Shown: positions 34,197 through 43,703, counted from the first letter of the stretch. The stretch: 64,000 nt of DNA from DATDVT01 sp035289905 (GCA_035289905.1 DATDVT010000045.1:1-64000); one strand, 5' to 3'. The notes: generated by a model from the letters alone, not told the origin. Translations and numbers: made by a program.

Positions 34197-34475
34197 TTAA
34201 TTTGCTTGAGAAAGATTAATTAATCTTGCCTCTAAAACCGTTCCATTAGATTTAAAATTACTATCTCCATTATCTTCTACCCTTTCATAAAATAATAATT
34301 CATAATAACACTCACAATTAGCCCGCCTTAAGCTATCAAGATACTTACCTAATTCCTCCGTAGTTTTAAAGCAGAAAAGACGATTAGAACCAGTAAAAGC
34401 AACAGCATAATTAAAATCAGATATATTATCACACCTAACAATGTCTTTACCGTTGACTTCATAATATTCGTTCAT
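34197..34475 (-). CDS. hypothetical protein, 92 aa
   Basis: I do not recognise this gene. The protein begins MNEYYEVNGKDIVRCDN, continues with AVAFTGSNRLFCFKTTEELGKYLDSLRR and ends CECYYELLFYERV...TVLEARLINLSQ. It has a mixed alpha/beta pattern and no membrane helix. The frame is open to an ATG at 34484, but the TATA box is centred 25-26 bp before the ATG at 34475 and only 16 bp before 34484, so 34475 is chosen. It is a single-gene unit downstream of the nucleotidyltransferase gene. Confidence 0.65.
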   Translation of the reverse strand: MNEYYEVNGKDIVRCDNISDFNYAVAFTGSNRLFCFKTTEELGKYLDSLRRANCECYYELLFYERVEDNGDSNFKSNGTVLEARLINLSQAN

Positions 34476-34496
34476 AAAGAACATAAAAAAATAACT

Positions 34497-34504
34497 TATA
34501 TAAA
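34497..34504 (-). promoter_or_regulatory. TATA box that sets the start of the 92-aa gene
   Basis: The minus strand reads CTTTTTATATAAG, centred 25-26 bp before the ATG at 34475 and too close to the in-frame ATG at 34484. Confidence 0.55.
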
Positions 34505-34535
34505 AAGCTTATTCATTAATTAAAAAATATATTTT

Positions 34536-35807
34536 CTAAACTATCTTTTGTAAAAAGAAAGCAACATAAGCATTAGCATAATCTTGGCTTATTGATTCCC
34601 AATCATTGCCTTTTACAGGATAGATACTACTTAAAATCATTCTACCCTTCATCAACATTTCTTTATCTACCCCTTCCTCTTTCAAAGAAAATAATATATA
34701 AGGCAGAGCAGAAAATATTACTAAATCCGGCCCGGAAGAAGAATAGAATATTTTATAGTAATCTTTATTTATTTGTTCTTTAACTCTTAAAAAATATTTA
34801 TATTTGAAATAATAAGGCAAAGAAAATCGCATCACCTTAGGAATTAATTTATTATCTATTCCTCTTAATTTCAAAAACCAATATCCATATTGTTCATAGT
34901 ATTCTTTTCTCATATTTAAAATAACATTACTTAAATCATTAATCTCCCTTATTTCTTTTCCAGTAAACTTAGAAAAAAAGTATTTTGCAATCTCATACAT
35001 ATCTTTTCTTGCCTGATGCCAATATTCTAAATCACTTAAATTAATATCCCTATCTAAATCTAATTTCCAAGTAGTAGCTTCAACAACTCTATCAACAAGA
35101 TGGGGTATTAAAGAATATAATTCAGAAAAATCTTTTTTATATGTTTCTTTAAAAATTTGCATTCTTTTAAAATAAGTGGGGGCATATTTTTCGCTTAAAA
35201 TTAACAAAGCAGTACATGCATCAATATAAGCCTTAGCAACAAAATACTTTAACATCTCAGGATCATGCTTTCCATCTAAAGACATATATTCTACTAAATG
35301 GGTCATTCTATTCAACAAAACCCTTGCAGCCTCGGCTATTGGGATATCTTTAACCTTATAGTCTGGAATTAAATATCTTAAATCCTCACCCCAAACAACA
35401 ACAGAAGAATTTTTTAATTCATAATACCTTAGCATAGGAAATAAAGTTTTTAATTGATCAACAGTTAAACATTTAAAATCATAATAAAAATTATCCCCTA
35501 AAGTCTGTTTTTTATCAAAAATTTCTAAAGTAATTCCTTTTTTATTCCATTTTGCAGCAACCAATCTAGCAACCTCTTCTATATATCCATTATCTATTCT
35601 TTTATCAGTTATAACATAAACATCATAATCATTTGCTGGAAAAAATTTACCATCAATAAACCTACCACTCCCTTCTCCTCTCCCAAAACCTCCATACAAA
35701 ATAATACTTCTTACTCCTCTAATTCTCTCGAGAACGATCTTATTAGCCAAATCCATTTGTGTTTGAACTTGATCATCTCCTTTTGAATTAAAACAATATT
35801 TACCCAT
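34536..35807 (-). CDS. nucleotidyltransferase-superfamily protein
   Basis: A 423-residue protein. The N-terminal domain carries the polymerase-beta-like signature: GG-F-G-R-G-E in SIILYGGFGRGEGSG (residues 34-48), followed by NDYDVYVIT with D60 and D62 as the metal-binding pair. It then continues as a long helical domain (residues 120-423), with no second catalytic domain that I recognise. The group includes antibiotic adenylyltransferases, tRNA-modifying and toxin-type enzymes; the long spacer between the GG motif and the Asp pair (about 20 residues) is unusual. It is a single gene with a TATA box 23-24 bp upstream. The substrate is unknown. Confidence 0.75.
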   Translation of the reverse strand: MGKYCFNSKGDDQVQTQMDLANKIVLERIRGVRSIILYGGFGRGEGSGRFIDGKFFPANDYDVYVITDKRIDNGYIEEVARLVAAKWNKKGITLEIFDKKQTLGDNFYYDFKCLTVDQLKTLFPMLRYYELKNSSVVVWGEDLRYLIPDYKVKDIPIAEAARVLLNRMTHLVEYMSLDGKHDPEMLKYFVAKAYIDACTALLILSEKYAPTYFKRMQIFKETYKKDFSELYSLIPHLVDRVVEATTWKLDLDRDINLSDLEYWHQARKDMYEIAKYFFSKFTGKEIREINDLSNVILNMRKEYYEQYGYWFLKLRGIDNKLIPKVMRFSLPYYFKYKYFLRVKEQINKDYYKIFYSSSGPDLVIFSALPYILFSLKEEGVDKEMLMKGRMILSSIYPVKGNDWESISQDYANAYVAFFLQKIV

Positions 35808-35826
35808 AAAAAAAAGAAATATATCG

Positions 35827-35834
35827 TTTATATT
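35827..35834 (-). promoter_or_regulatory. TATA box for the nucleotidyltransferase gene
   Basis: The minus strand reads GTTAATATAAACG, centred about 24 bp before the ATG at 35807. Confidence 0.4.
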
Positions 35835-35981
35835 AACTTAATTATGCTAAAGATATTGTATTTATTTAAAATAAGCTGAATTCAAATCAAATATAAACAA
35901 AAAAATGATCTAAATATTCAAAAACCAATAACTTTAATTTAAATATATTTATAAATTTAATAATATAGGAGAAAAAATTAA

Positions 35982-37367
35982 ATGGATGATATTATCTTCA
36001 TAAACCCCCCATATTATATTAAAGCTGAAAAAAAATTAAATCTTGCATTTTATAGAGAGTTAGATATTATTCAACCATTAGGATTATGTTATCTTGCTTC
36101 AAGTTGCCAAAAAAAGGGATTGAAAACTAAAATAATTGATATGGAAGCAGAAGCAATTAACTTAAAAAAATTAATTTTTAAATTAAAAAAATTACAACCA
36201 AGAACAATAGGTATTACCTGTCCATCACCCTTACTTAAAAACGTACTAACAATTAGTAACGAAATAAAAAAAGAACTTCATATACCAATAATAATTGGTG
36301 GACCTCATACAATGATCAATCCAGAAACTTTAATTAATGATCAAAATATAGATTATGTTATCAAAGGAGAAGCTGAAGATACACTTCCAGAACTAATAAA
36401 AGCGATTAATTCAAAAAAAAATCTAGAAGAAATTCCAAATTTAATATTTAAAAAAGAAAACAAAATTATATCTACTCCAATTAAAGATCAGGAAAAAGAT
36501 ATAAATGAGTATCCATTTCCAGCAAGAGAACTATTAAATAATAAATATTATTTTAGTATTTTTACAAAAGGAAATGTATGCACTGGTATTATAACCTCAA
36601 GAGGATGCCCCTACAACTGTATATTCTGTAATCCATTATATAAAAAAATAAGAAAAAGAAGTATAGAAAATGTAATTCAAGAAATTAAAGAAGTGATTCA
36701 GAAGCATAATATTTTATATTTTGAATTTTTTGATGAAACATTTAATTTAAATAAAAAATGGTTAATAGATTTTTGCCAAAAAATTATAGATGAAAAAATC
36801 AATATGAGATGGAGAATCAGATGTCGCCCAGACCTAATTGATGATGAAATTAGTTCTATATTAAAGAAAGCAAACTGTATAACTATTTCATTAGGGATAG
36901 AGTCTGCAAACGAAAACACATTAAAATTTTTTAAAAAAAATTATACTCTAACGGATATTAAAAAGGCTATAAAAAGTATAAAAGAGCACAAATTAAAAAT
37001 CCATGGATATTTTATTCTAGGATCACCAACAGAAACAAAAGAAGAAATGTTAAATACAATAGATTTCGCAATTAAAAGCAAAATAGATTATGCAAGTTTT
37101 ACATTACTTACACCTATTCCAGGAACAGAACTATATAAAATTGCTATAGAAAAAGGCTGGTATAAAGATCAAAACAAAACTGACTACTCAGAACAAAGTG
37201 GATATATAAAAGCTGTGTTAAAACATCCTACATTAAGCCAAAAAGAGATTGAAGATATCTATGCTCTTGCATACAAAAAATTTTATTTAAGAGGTAACGG
37301 TATTAAGGGTTTAATTATGCTAACAAGCCCAAAATTAATAATGAAAGCTATATCAAGGATATGTTAA
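35982..37367 (+). CDS. cobalamin-type radical SAM protein
   Basis: A 461-residue protein starting MDDIIFINPPYY. The B12-binding-type domain shows IIQPLGLCYLASSCQKKG, TIGITCPSPLLKN, IGGPHTMINPE and KGEAED. The cluster motif is TSRGCPYNCIFC (C209, C213, C216), followed by FFDETFNLNKKWLIDF and ITISLGIESANENTL. The ATG is preceded by AGGAGA about ten bases upstream, one of the few clear ribosome-binding-like sequences in the island. It forms a unit with the GT2 gene that starts one base after its stop, tying it to a DPM1-like step. Confidence 0.87.
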   Translation: MDDIIFINPPYYIKAEKKLNLAFYRELDIIQPLGLCYLASSCQKKGLKTKIIDMEAEAINLKKLIFKLKKLQPRTIGITCPSPLLKNVLTISNEIKKELHIPIIIGGPHTMINPETLINDQNIDYVIKGEAEDTLPELIKAINSKKNLEEIPNLIFKKENKIISTPIKDQEKDINEYPFPARELLNNKYYFSIFTKGNVCTGIITSRGCPYNCIFCNPLYKKIRKRSIENVIQEIKEVIQKHNILYFEFFDETFNLNKKWLIDFCQKIIDEKINMRWRIRCRPDLIDDEISSILKKANCITISLGIESANENTLKFFKKNYTLTDIKKAIKSIKEHKLKIHGYFILGSPTETKEEMLNTIDFAIKSKIDYASFTLLTPIPGTELYKIAIEKGWYKDQNKTDYSEQSGYIKAVLKHPTLSQKEIEDIYALAYKKFYLRGNGIKGLIMLTSPKLIMKAISRIC

Positions 37368-37368
37368 A

Positions 37369-38085
37369 ATGATAAATATCTTTTTACCTATTTACAATGA
37401 AGAAAAAATTGCTAAAAAAAATATTTTAGAGGTATATGAAAATGCTAAAAAACTAAAAGACTTGTTTAAAATAAACATCATAGATGACGGATCAACAGAT
37501 AAAACCTCAGAAATCTGTAAAGAATTTATGAAAGAATACGAAGAAATAAATTATTTATATTTTAAAAATGGTCCTTCAAGAAGAGAAAATCTCAGTAAAT
37601 CGTTTTTAGATGTTCCTGATAATGAAATAATATGTTTTATGGATATAGATTTAGCATCAGATATTACTAGAATTGAAGATTTAGTTAATTATATAAAACA
37701 AGGGTTTGATATATCTATAGGAAGTAGATACAAAGGAACTAAAAGTGTAAGAAGTTTGAAAAGATTAATAATTAGTAAAACATATAACTCTCTTATAAAA
37801 ATTTTATTTGGATCAAAGATAAAAGATCATCAATGTGGATTTAAAGCATTTAAATCAGAAAAAATTAAAGAAATCATTCTACAAATGGACGATGATCCAT
37901 TATTTAAACGTGGATGGTTTTGGGATGCAGAAATATTACTTAGAGCACAAAAAAATAAGCTTAAAATTAAAGAATTTCCAGTTAGATGGGAAGCAGGAAA
38001 ACAAAGTAGTTTTGATTTCAAAAGAGAATTAAAAATAGTAAAATATATGCCAATCCTATTCAAAAAAATTAAAAGGGTAAATTAA
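37369..38085 (+). CDS. glycosyltransferase family 2 (DPM1-like)
   Basis: A 238-residue GT-A enzyme: MINIFLPIYNEEKIAKKNI, IDDGSTDKT, DxD in CFMDIDLASD, SIGSRYKGTKSVRSLKR, KDHQCGFKAFK and GWFWDAEILLRA. The last two are typical of polyprenyl-phosphate hexosyl transferases. No membrane helix is present. The start follows the stop of the radical SAM gene after a single base, so reinitiation is likely. Its stop shares TTAA (38082-38085) with the stop of the convergent radical SAM gene. Confidence 0.88.
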   Translation: MINIFLPIYNEEKIAKKNILEVYENAKKLKDLFKINIIDDGSTDKTSEICKEFMKEYEEINYLYFKNGPSRRENLSKSFLDVPDNEIICFMDIDLASDITRIEDLVNYIKQGFDISIGSRYKGTKSVRSLKRLIISKTYNSLIKILFGSKIKDHQCGFKAFKSEKIKEIILQMDDDPLFKRGWFWDAEILLRAQKNKLKIKEFPVRWEAGKQSSFDFKRELKIVKYMPILFKKIKRVN

Positions 38086-39482
38086 CGACTCATACCAATA
38101 GCAAATTTTAAACCCAACCAATACTTCTTAATGTCATTAAAATTTTTTACTCTTTTTATATGTTTTATAATATATTTTGGTCTAAAATAAAACTTACGAT
38201 AGGCCTCTTTTTGAATCCTAATTAATTCATCCACAGAATTATAACCCTTAGGTAAAAATACTACTTTAAAAACAGAATAATCATTTAAATTTTCATTAAT
38301 TATTTTTCCTTCTTCTTTACACTGATCATATAACTTTGTACCTGGATAGGGTGTTGTAAATAAAAACTGAACATAATCTAAATCTAAATCTAATGCAAAA
38401 TCAATGGTTTTGTTAGCCATTTCTAGGGTTTCTCCAGGTAAAGCTAACATAAAAGAACCTCTTACTTGAATACCTGCTTCTTGTGCCCATCTAACCGCAT
38501 TACGTGATTGTTCTAAAGTAATATTTTTATTAATTTTATCTAACAATTCTTGATTACCACTTTCTAAACCATAAAATATATTCCAACAACCACTTGAAGC
38601 CATTTTTTTTAAAATCTCTTGATTAACATAATTAACTCTAGCATAACAACTCCACCTAATCTCAATATTTTCAGACTTTAATAAATCACAAAACTCATTT
38701 ACCCATTTATTACCAATAACAAATTCATCATCCCAAAAACTAATCTCTTTTATTTTATATTCTTTAATTAAATATTTTATTTCTTCAATTGCTCTTTGTG
38801 GACTTATTCTTCTATATTTATGTCCTAATCTTCCTGCCTCAAAACAAAAGGTACACTTTCCATATCCACATCCTCTTCCAGTAATCATATTTGTAATGGG
38901 TAAAATGTTATATTGATTAGGCAAAGGAATATACTTTTCCATCTCAAAAAAATCTCTACGTGGAATAGGTATTTGATCTAAATCTTCAATAATTTCTCTT
39001 AAACCTGCGAAAATAAGATTGCCATTTTCTCTAGAATAAACTCCTTTAATATCTTTATTAAAAGAAGAATTAATTAATTCTAAAAAACTATATTCTCCCT
39101 CTCCCACAATAACAAAATCAACAAAATCATTTTCTTTTAAAATTTTTTGAGGTATACAAGAAGCATGAGGTCCACCAATTATTATCTTAACTCCTAATTT
39201 ATCTTTTAAATGTTTTGCGATCTCTATGCCTTTATTATAAATATTAACTAAAACAGAAATACCTACTACATCTGGTTTAAATTCTTTAACAAACTCACAA
39301 ATTTCATCTAAAGAAAGATTATTTACTTGCAAATCTAAAATTTTAACACTGTGGTTATTTTCTTCTAAAACTGTACCTAGATAAGCTAAACCTAATGGGG
39401 GCAAATAGCCTCTATCAATCTTTACTTTATTAGAATATCTATCTTCTAAATCACATTGAGGAAAAATTAAAATGATTTTCAT
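38082..39482 (-). CDS. cobalamin-type radical SAM protein with CX4CX2C cluster motif
   Basis: A 466-residue protein closely related to the one at 16548-17978. The N-terminal domain has GYLPPLGLAYLGTVLEENNH, DVVGISVLVNIYNK, IGGPHASCIPQ and VGEGEY. The cluster motif is GRGCGYGKCTFC (C205, C210, C213) with four residues between the first two cysteines, then FWDDEFVIGNKWVNEF and CWNIFYGLESGNQELL. The tail FYFRPKYIIKHIKRVKNF is conserved with paralogs. It overlaps the upstream methyltransferase gene by four bases (ATGA), so the two are co-translated. A methyltransferase partner with a Zn ribbon suggests that both act on one sugar. Confidence 0.87.
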   Translation of the reverse strand: MKIILIFPQCDLEDRYSNKVKIDRGYLPPLGLAYLGTVLEENNHSVKILDLQVNNLSLDEICEFVKEFKPDVVGISVLVNIYNKGIEIAKHLKDKLGVKIIIGGPHASCIPQKILKENDFVDFVIVGEGEYSFLELINSSFNKDIKGVYSRENGNLIFAGLREIIEDLDQIPIPRRDFFEMEKYIPLPNQYNILPITNMITGRGCGYGKCTFCFEAGRLGHKYRRISPQRAIEEIKYLIKEYKIKEISFWDDEFVIGNKWVNEFCDLLKSENIEIRWSCYARVNYVNQEILKKMASSGCWNIFYGLESGNQELLDKINKNITLEQSRNAVRWAQEAGIQVRGSFMLALPGETLEMANKTIDFALDLDLDYVQFLFTTPYPGTKLYDQCKEEGKIINENLNDYSVFKVVFLPKGYNSVDELIRIQKEAYRKFYFRPKYIIKHIKRVKNFNDIKKYWLGLKFAIGMSR

Positions 39483-40339
39483 TTCTTCCTTGCAATTAAT
39501 CTAATTTCATGCTGTAGGTTTAGAATATTAGAGAACAAGTATAAAAACCTAGCGAAAAACTTTATTATTTTATCCTGTTCAATATTTTCCAAAGGCATTT
39601 CACTTTTTTCTTTCCAAATTATTTTAAAACCACCATCTTCTAAATATCTATTAATATATTTTAATTTAAAATGATAATTATGATGAATTGGATGTATTAA
39701 TTTTATAAACCTTTTAAATCTTTTGAAACTTAATTTATAAGAAAAATCAGCTAACCACCCCATTAAACTATTATCATTAACCGTTAATATAAAAATAATT
39801 CCATCTTTTTTTAATAGTCTATTAACTTCTGCTAATAACTGTTTAGGATCAGGCGCATGCTCAATCAAATCCCACATAGTAATTATATCAAATGAATTGT
39901 CTTTTAAATTTAAATCCTCTAATTTACCACATTCAACATTTAAATTAAACCAATTCTTAGCACATTTACAGGCATAAGAAGAAACATCAACTCCTTTTAC
40001 ATTAAAACCATTTTTTTTAGCCATATCTAAAAAAACACCGGTTGCTGAACCAACATCTAATAATATTCCGTTTTTTTTAATCTTTTTAATTCTATTCAAA
40101 ACTCTTAAAAAATTTTGTAATTTTTTACTTTTATTTATACAATTTTTATAATCCCTACCACAATCAGCAAAAAAATTAGCATGAATGCTCTTAAAATAAT
40201 CTATAGAATAAAGATCTTTTTTAATAATAGAATCTTGATCTGTAAATAACAATCCACAACCAATACATTTTAATAATTTATAATCTTCAAAATTAGCATA
40301 TACATAACTCTTTCCTCTACACAGATTACAACTTTTCAT
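39479..40339 (-). CDS. SAM-dependent methyltransferase with N-terminal zinc ribbon
   Basis: A 286-residue protein from the ATG at 40337-40339 (MKSCNLCRGKSYVY); an in-frame ATG at 40348 is possible. Residues 4-29 hold a zinc-binding pair of knuckles (C-x2-C and C-x2-C in LKCIGCGLLF). The class I methyltransferase domain follows, with GILLDVGSATGVFLDMAKK as motif I and WDLIEHAPDPKQLLAEVNRLLKKDG later. This architecture is common among deoxysugar C- or O-methyltransferases and related glycan-locus enzymes. The ATGA overlap with the radical SAM gene indicates joint function. Confidence 0.85.
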   Translation of the reverse strand: MKSCNLCRGKSYVYANFEDYKLLKCIGCGLLFTDQDSIIKKDLYSIDYFKSIHANFFADCGRDYKNCINKSKKLQNFLRVLNRIKKIKKNGILLDVGSATGVFLDMAKKNGFNVKGVDVSSYACKCAKNWFNLNVECGKLEDLNLKDNSFDIITMWDLIEHAPDPKQLLAEVNRLLKKDGIIFILTVNDNSLMGWLADFSYKLSFKRFKRFIKLIHPIHHNYHFKLKYINRYLEDGGFKIIWKEKSEMPLENIEQDKIIKFFARFLYLFSNILNLQHEIRLIARKK

Positions 40340-40438
40340 TATATCCATTTTAAATATTACAATTCGTTCAATTTAATTCATAATTTTTAAAAATTGATTA
40401 GCCAATTCCATTATAAATAATTTATAAACATTTAGTTT

Positions 40439-41935
40439 TTAAAAAATAGGCTTCTCATACAAACAAGCCCTTTCCCTTTGGACTATAAATTTAAAATCAC
40501 ATTCTAGTAAAAAATCACAATCCTTTCCATAACTAAATACTTGATCTATATCTAATTTATCCAAACCTTTTAAAAAACCATCACAATTTCTATTAAAAAA
40601 AGAATCTGTTAATACGTCTAATTTCTTTAAATGCTCTGAATTGACCATAATCCAAGCCCACCCCCCTGCACTAATTGCATTATAATAAATAGAGCCATAT
40701 GATACCATAGCACTAGTAAATAATCTTTCTGGTGGAAAAGAGCCCATAGTTATATAAGGTTTATCTATAAACTCAAAAATCTCTAAAACAGAGCTTTCAT
40801 TCATAGTAGGAACGACAAAGAAAGGAGTATGCCACAAACTAATTAAAATAAAAAGAAGAGGTATAACTACTAAAGAAATATTCCAAGCGATCCTAAGCCA
40901 TTTATTAGACAGTTTAATACTAAAATAAAAAAATAAAACAAAAAACATCAAAAACTGTAAAACAGGATCAGGATATAAATGTTTAAACAAAGGGATATAT
41001 GGAATTAATCTAAATAGATATAATAGAGTGAATAATAAAACTGGGAAAAAAAATAAAAATTCATTCCATTTAACTTTTTTATCTTTAAAAATATAAATAA
41101 AAAATAAAAATAAAAAAACCAAACAAAAAATTAACCCTAAAATATTTGACCATTTAAATCCTCCATAAAAACGGAATAACCAATTAGAAAAAATAAAATC
41201 GTCAACAACCAATTCTCTAGAACGAACAATAAATGTATATAACCAAGGTAAAGATAAAACAATACCTAATAAAGAAGTTAAACCAATATAAATCCAATCT
41301 TTTAAGTTTCTTTTAACTAATAATCCTAAAATAACTAGACTAGCAAGAATAGTCTCGGCAGAATGTGTAACAATTAATAGGGCAAATACAGGTGCAACCA
41401 ATAAAAATCTTTTATCTAATTCCCTATTTCTATAATAAAACACTATCAAAATCAAAATCAATAAAAATATCCAACCTAACATTTGAGGCAATCTCATTTG
41501 TCTTATGTAATCCCCAACAGCCATAGGACTTACAAAGAAAAAGAAAAAGAAAATTATAGATTTTAATTTAGAAAACCCATTTAATCTACAAAAATAATAA
41601 CAAATTATAAACCCTAAAAGAAACATTACAATTAGTGTCACAAATGCAGTAATCTTTACATCACCAAATATCTTAAAAAAAGGATATGCAAAAAATATCC
41701 ATCCAGGAGCATAAACATCAAAGGTTATAATACCCGGAGGATAGTACCAATCTAAAATATGAGTATGATAACCATATTTAGCAAAAAAATGCAACATGTT
41801 CATATAACTAGAAATATCATTAATATGATCTAAAGGAAAAATATAAATTATTTTAGATTGATCTACTAATCTAAAGATTAAATAACCAAATAATAAGATA
41901 ATAGGTACATAATACAAAATCTTCTTTTTAACCAT
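40439..41935 (-). CDS. polytopic membrane protein, GT-C glycosyltransferase-like
   Basis: A 498-residue membrane protein from the ATG at 41933-41935; the frame is open to a TTG at 41956. After the first helix (ILYYVPIILLFGYLIF) comes a long outer loop with FPLDHINDISSYMNMLHFFAKYG and YYPPGIITFDVYAPGW. The Asp residues and the PPG element there resemble GT-C enzymes that use polyprenyl-phosphate sugars. About ten more helices and a soluble tail of about 100 residues with three Cys (NRNCDG, GKDCDFLLECDF) follow. A TATA box (TTTTATAAAAT) lies about 43 bp upstream of the ATG. The family cannot be fixed with confidence. Confidence 0.68.
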   Translation of the reverse strand: MVKKKILYYVPIILLFGYLIFRLVDQSKIIYIFPLDHINDISSYMNMLHFFAKYGYHTHILDWYYPPGIITFDVYAPGWIFFAYPFFKIFGDVKITAFVTLIVMFLLGFIICYYFCRLNGFSKLKSIIFFFFFFVSPMAVGDYIRQMRLPQMLGWIFLLILILIVFYYRNRELDKRFLLVAPVFALLIVTHSAETILASLVILGLLVKRNLKDWIYIGLTSLLGIVLSLPWLYTFIVRSRELVVDDFIFSNWLFRFYGGFKWSNILGLIFCLVFLFLFFIYIFKDKKVKWNEFLFFFPVLLFTLLYLFRLIPYIPLFKHLYPDPVLQFLMFFVLFFYFSIKLSNKWLRIAWNISLVVIPLLFILISLWHTPFFVVPTMNESSVLEIFEFIDKPYITMGSFPPERLFTSAMVSYGSIYYNAISAGGWAWIMVNSEHLKKLDVLTDSFFNRNCDGFLKGLDKLDIDQVFSYGKDCDFLLECDFKFIVQRERACLYEKPIF

Positions 41936-41990
41936 AATTAGATTGCTAACAAACAATTTATTAATTTGCGCATTTTATAAAATATAGATT

Positions 41991-42926
41991 TTATGATTTA
42001 AAATCTTTCCATTTTAAACTAATAAAAAAACCAGCTAAAGATGGGATAATTAATACTAAAAACATAGACAAAACAGAGAAAGCAACAACATCAGAAAAAG
42101 GTACACCAAACTTTCCAAATAAAAAACCCATAGTTAATTCTCTAGTTCCTAATCCATTAATAGTTATTGGGATCATACTTATAAAGGTGACAATTGGGAT
42201 AATTGACAAAAATGCAAAAAAAGAAATTTTAAACCCAAAAGATAATGCAACAATATATGCAAAGATATAATCTCCTAACCAATATAATAAAACAATAAAA
42301 AAAGAGTTGTAACATTTTCTAATTGGTGGTAAACTTTCATAAAAACTATCAAAAATTTCTTTTAATTTCTCTTTATATTTTTTAGGTGTAAACATTTCAT
42401 AGAATAGCCGACAAACCTTAATACTTCTTTTTTTACTATAAAAAAACCAAAAAGCAATCAAAAAACAAATTAAAAATATAATTAAATAAATTAAAAAATT
42501 ATTAACAATATTCGCAACAAAAAAAATGGAAAAAAAAGCTAATCCTAAAATTGCTAAAACATCAAAAACCCTTTCTAAAAAAAAACTTGAAGTACACTTA
42601 CCTAAATTTTCTTTACAATAATCCTTCAAATATACAGATCTTATAATGGCCCCCCCCCTAGAAGGAGTAATAGAACCATAATATATGCCTATCAAGCTTA
42701 TTAAAAATAGTCTAAAAAAAGGTACTTTAAATCCTTGCAATTTTAAGATTACAAACCATTTATAAGTATAAAGCATTAATAAAGGAACAACCATTAAAAC
42801 AGCAATTAAAAAATAGAATAAATTTATTTTTTTAAAACTACTTGTTAAATCAGTCCAACCTATATGCCATAATATATATACAAAAATGATAACTCCAATT
42901 AAAGATAACCATTTTTTATAATCCAT
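41991..42926 (-). CDS. LPG-synthase-like transmembrane protein (flippase-like, UPF0104)
   Basis: A 311-residue polytopic protein, second member of this family in the window. Signature segments are GSITPSRGGAIIRSVYLKDY (about residues 85-104), SSFFLERVFDVLAIL and ITINGLGTRELTMGFLFGKFG. About eight hydrophobic helices are visible. A run of nine G on the coding strand (42650-42658) encodes R-G-G in the first signature, a strong slippage site in this AT-rich DNA. It is divergent from the polysaccharide deacetylase gene, with one TATA box centred between the two starts. A lipid or glycolipid transport role is suspected for such proteins. Confidence 0.85.
   Translation of the reverse strand: MDYKKWLSLIGVIIFVYILWHIGWTDLTSSFKKINLFYFLIAVLMVVPLLMLYTYKWFVILKLQGFKVPFFRLFLISLIGIYYGSITPSRGGAIIRSVYLKDYCKENLGKCTSSFFLERVFDVLAILGLAFFSIFFVANIVNNFLIYLIIFLICFLIAFWFFYSKKRSIKVCRLFYEMFTPKKYKEKLKEIFDSFYESLPPIRKCYNSFFIVLLYWLGDYIFAYIVALSFGFKISFFAFLSIIPIVTFISMIPITINGLGTRELTMGFLFGKFGVPFSDVVAFSVLSMFLVLIIPSLAGFFISLKWKDFKS
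42650..42658 (-). repeat. homopolymer of nine G inside the flippase-like gene
   Basis: Nine consecutive C on the plus strand (G on the coding strand) within codons for P-S-R-G-G-A. Change by one base would frameshift the gene about 95 codons in. Two seven-base G runs occur in other glycan genes (27440-27446 and 49685-49691). Confidence 0.9.
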
Positions 42927-42948
42927 TATCTAAAAAACTATAAAACAA

Positions 42949-42956
42949 TATATAAA
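42949..42956. promoter_or_regulatory. shared bidirectional TATA box between 42926 and 42978
   Basis: CAATATATAAAAC has its TATATA centre at 42951.5, which is 25-26 bp from the minus-strand ATG at 42926 and 26-27 bp from the plus-strand ATG at 42978. No other TATA-like box fits both spacings. Two leaderless transcripts from one box are predicted. Confidence 0.6.
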
Positions 42957-42977
42957 ACTTATTATTTAAAAAAAATA

Positions 42978-43703
42978 ATGAAAAAATTGTGGTTAACGTT
43001 TGATATAGAAGAATTTGATTTACTTAAGAGGTATAACAATAAAGAATCTATCTATGAGATCTCAAAAAATGGTACGATTAACATATTAAATCTTTTAAAA
43101 GAAACAAACATTCAAGCAACTTTCTTTGTTACTTTATCTTTTGCAAAAAAATATCCAGAATTAATACTTAAAATAAAAGAGGATGGTCATGAAATTGGGT
43201 CACACGGATACCAACATTCACATGACTATTCTAAATTAAAAAATCCTATAAAATATTTAAAAATTGCGAGAGAAGAATTAGAAAAAATAACAAAAACAAG
43301 AATAATAGGATTTAGAGCCCCAAATTTAAAAGCCCCAAAGTACAGTATTATTAAAAAAGCTGGCTTTGAATATTCATCTAATCTCCACCCTACATTTATT
43401 CCTGGATATTATAATAATTTAACAAAACCAACGAAACCATTTATAAAAAACGGAATAAAAGAATACCCAATTACAGTATTCCCTTATCTAAGATTACCTT
43501 TATTTTGGATTGCATTTAGATTTCTTCCATTAATTTACTTTAACCTAGCATATAGACTAAATAAGAATTACTTCATGCTTTATTTTCATCCGTGGGAATT
43601 TATTAATTTAAATAAAATAAAACAACTTCCATTTACTATAAGATATAATACAGGGAAAAAATTAATTTTTAAATTAAAAAAATTCATTACTGAAAATCCT
43701 TAA
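42978..43703 (+). CDS. polysaccharide deacetylase (NodB-type)
   Basis: A 241-residue metal-dependent deacetylase. Motif 1 is WLTFDIEEFD with the catalytic-base Asp and a metal-binding acidic residue. Motif 2 is HEIGSHGYQHS with the two metal-ligand histidines (H76 and H80). Motif 3 is GFRAPN, and a late H in FHPWEF matches motif 5. No signal peptide is visible, so it is probably cytoplasmic, deacetylating a lipid-linked N-acetyl sugar rather than an exported polymer. Its 3' end overlaps the convergent radical SAM gene by 17 bases. Confidence 0.88.
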   Translation: MKKLWLTFDIEEFDLLKRYNNKESIYEISKNGTINILNLLKETNIQATFFVTLSFAKKYPELILKIKEDGHEIGSHGYQHSHDYSKLKNPIKYLKIAREELEKITKTRIIGFRAPNLKAPKYSIIKKAGFEYSSNLHPTFIPGYYNNLTKPTKPFIKNGIKEYPITVFPYLRLPLFWIAFRFLPLIYFNLAYRLNKNYFMLYFHPWEFINLNKIKQLPFTIRYNTGKKLIFKLKKFITENP

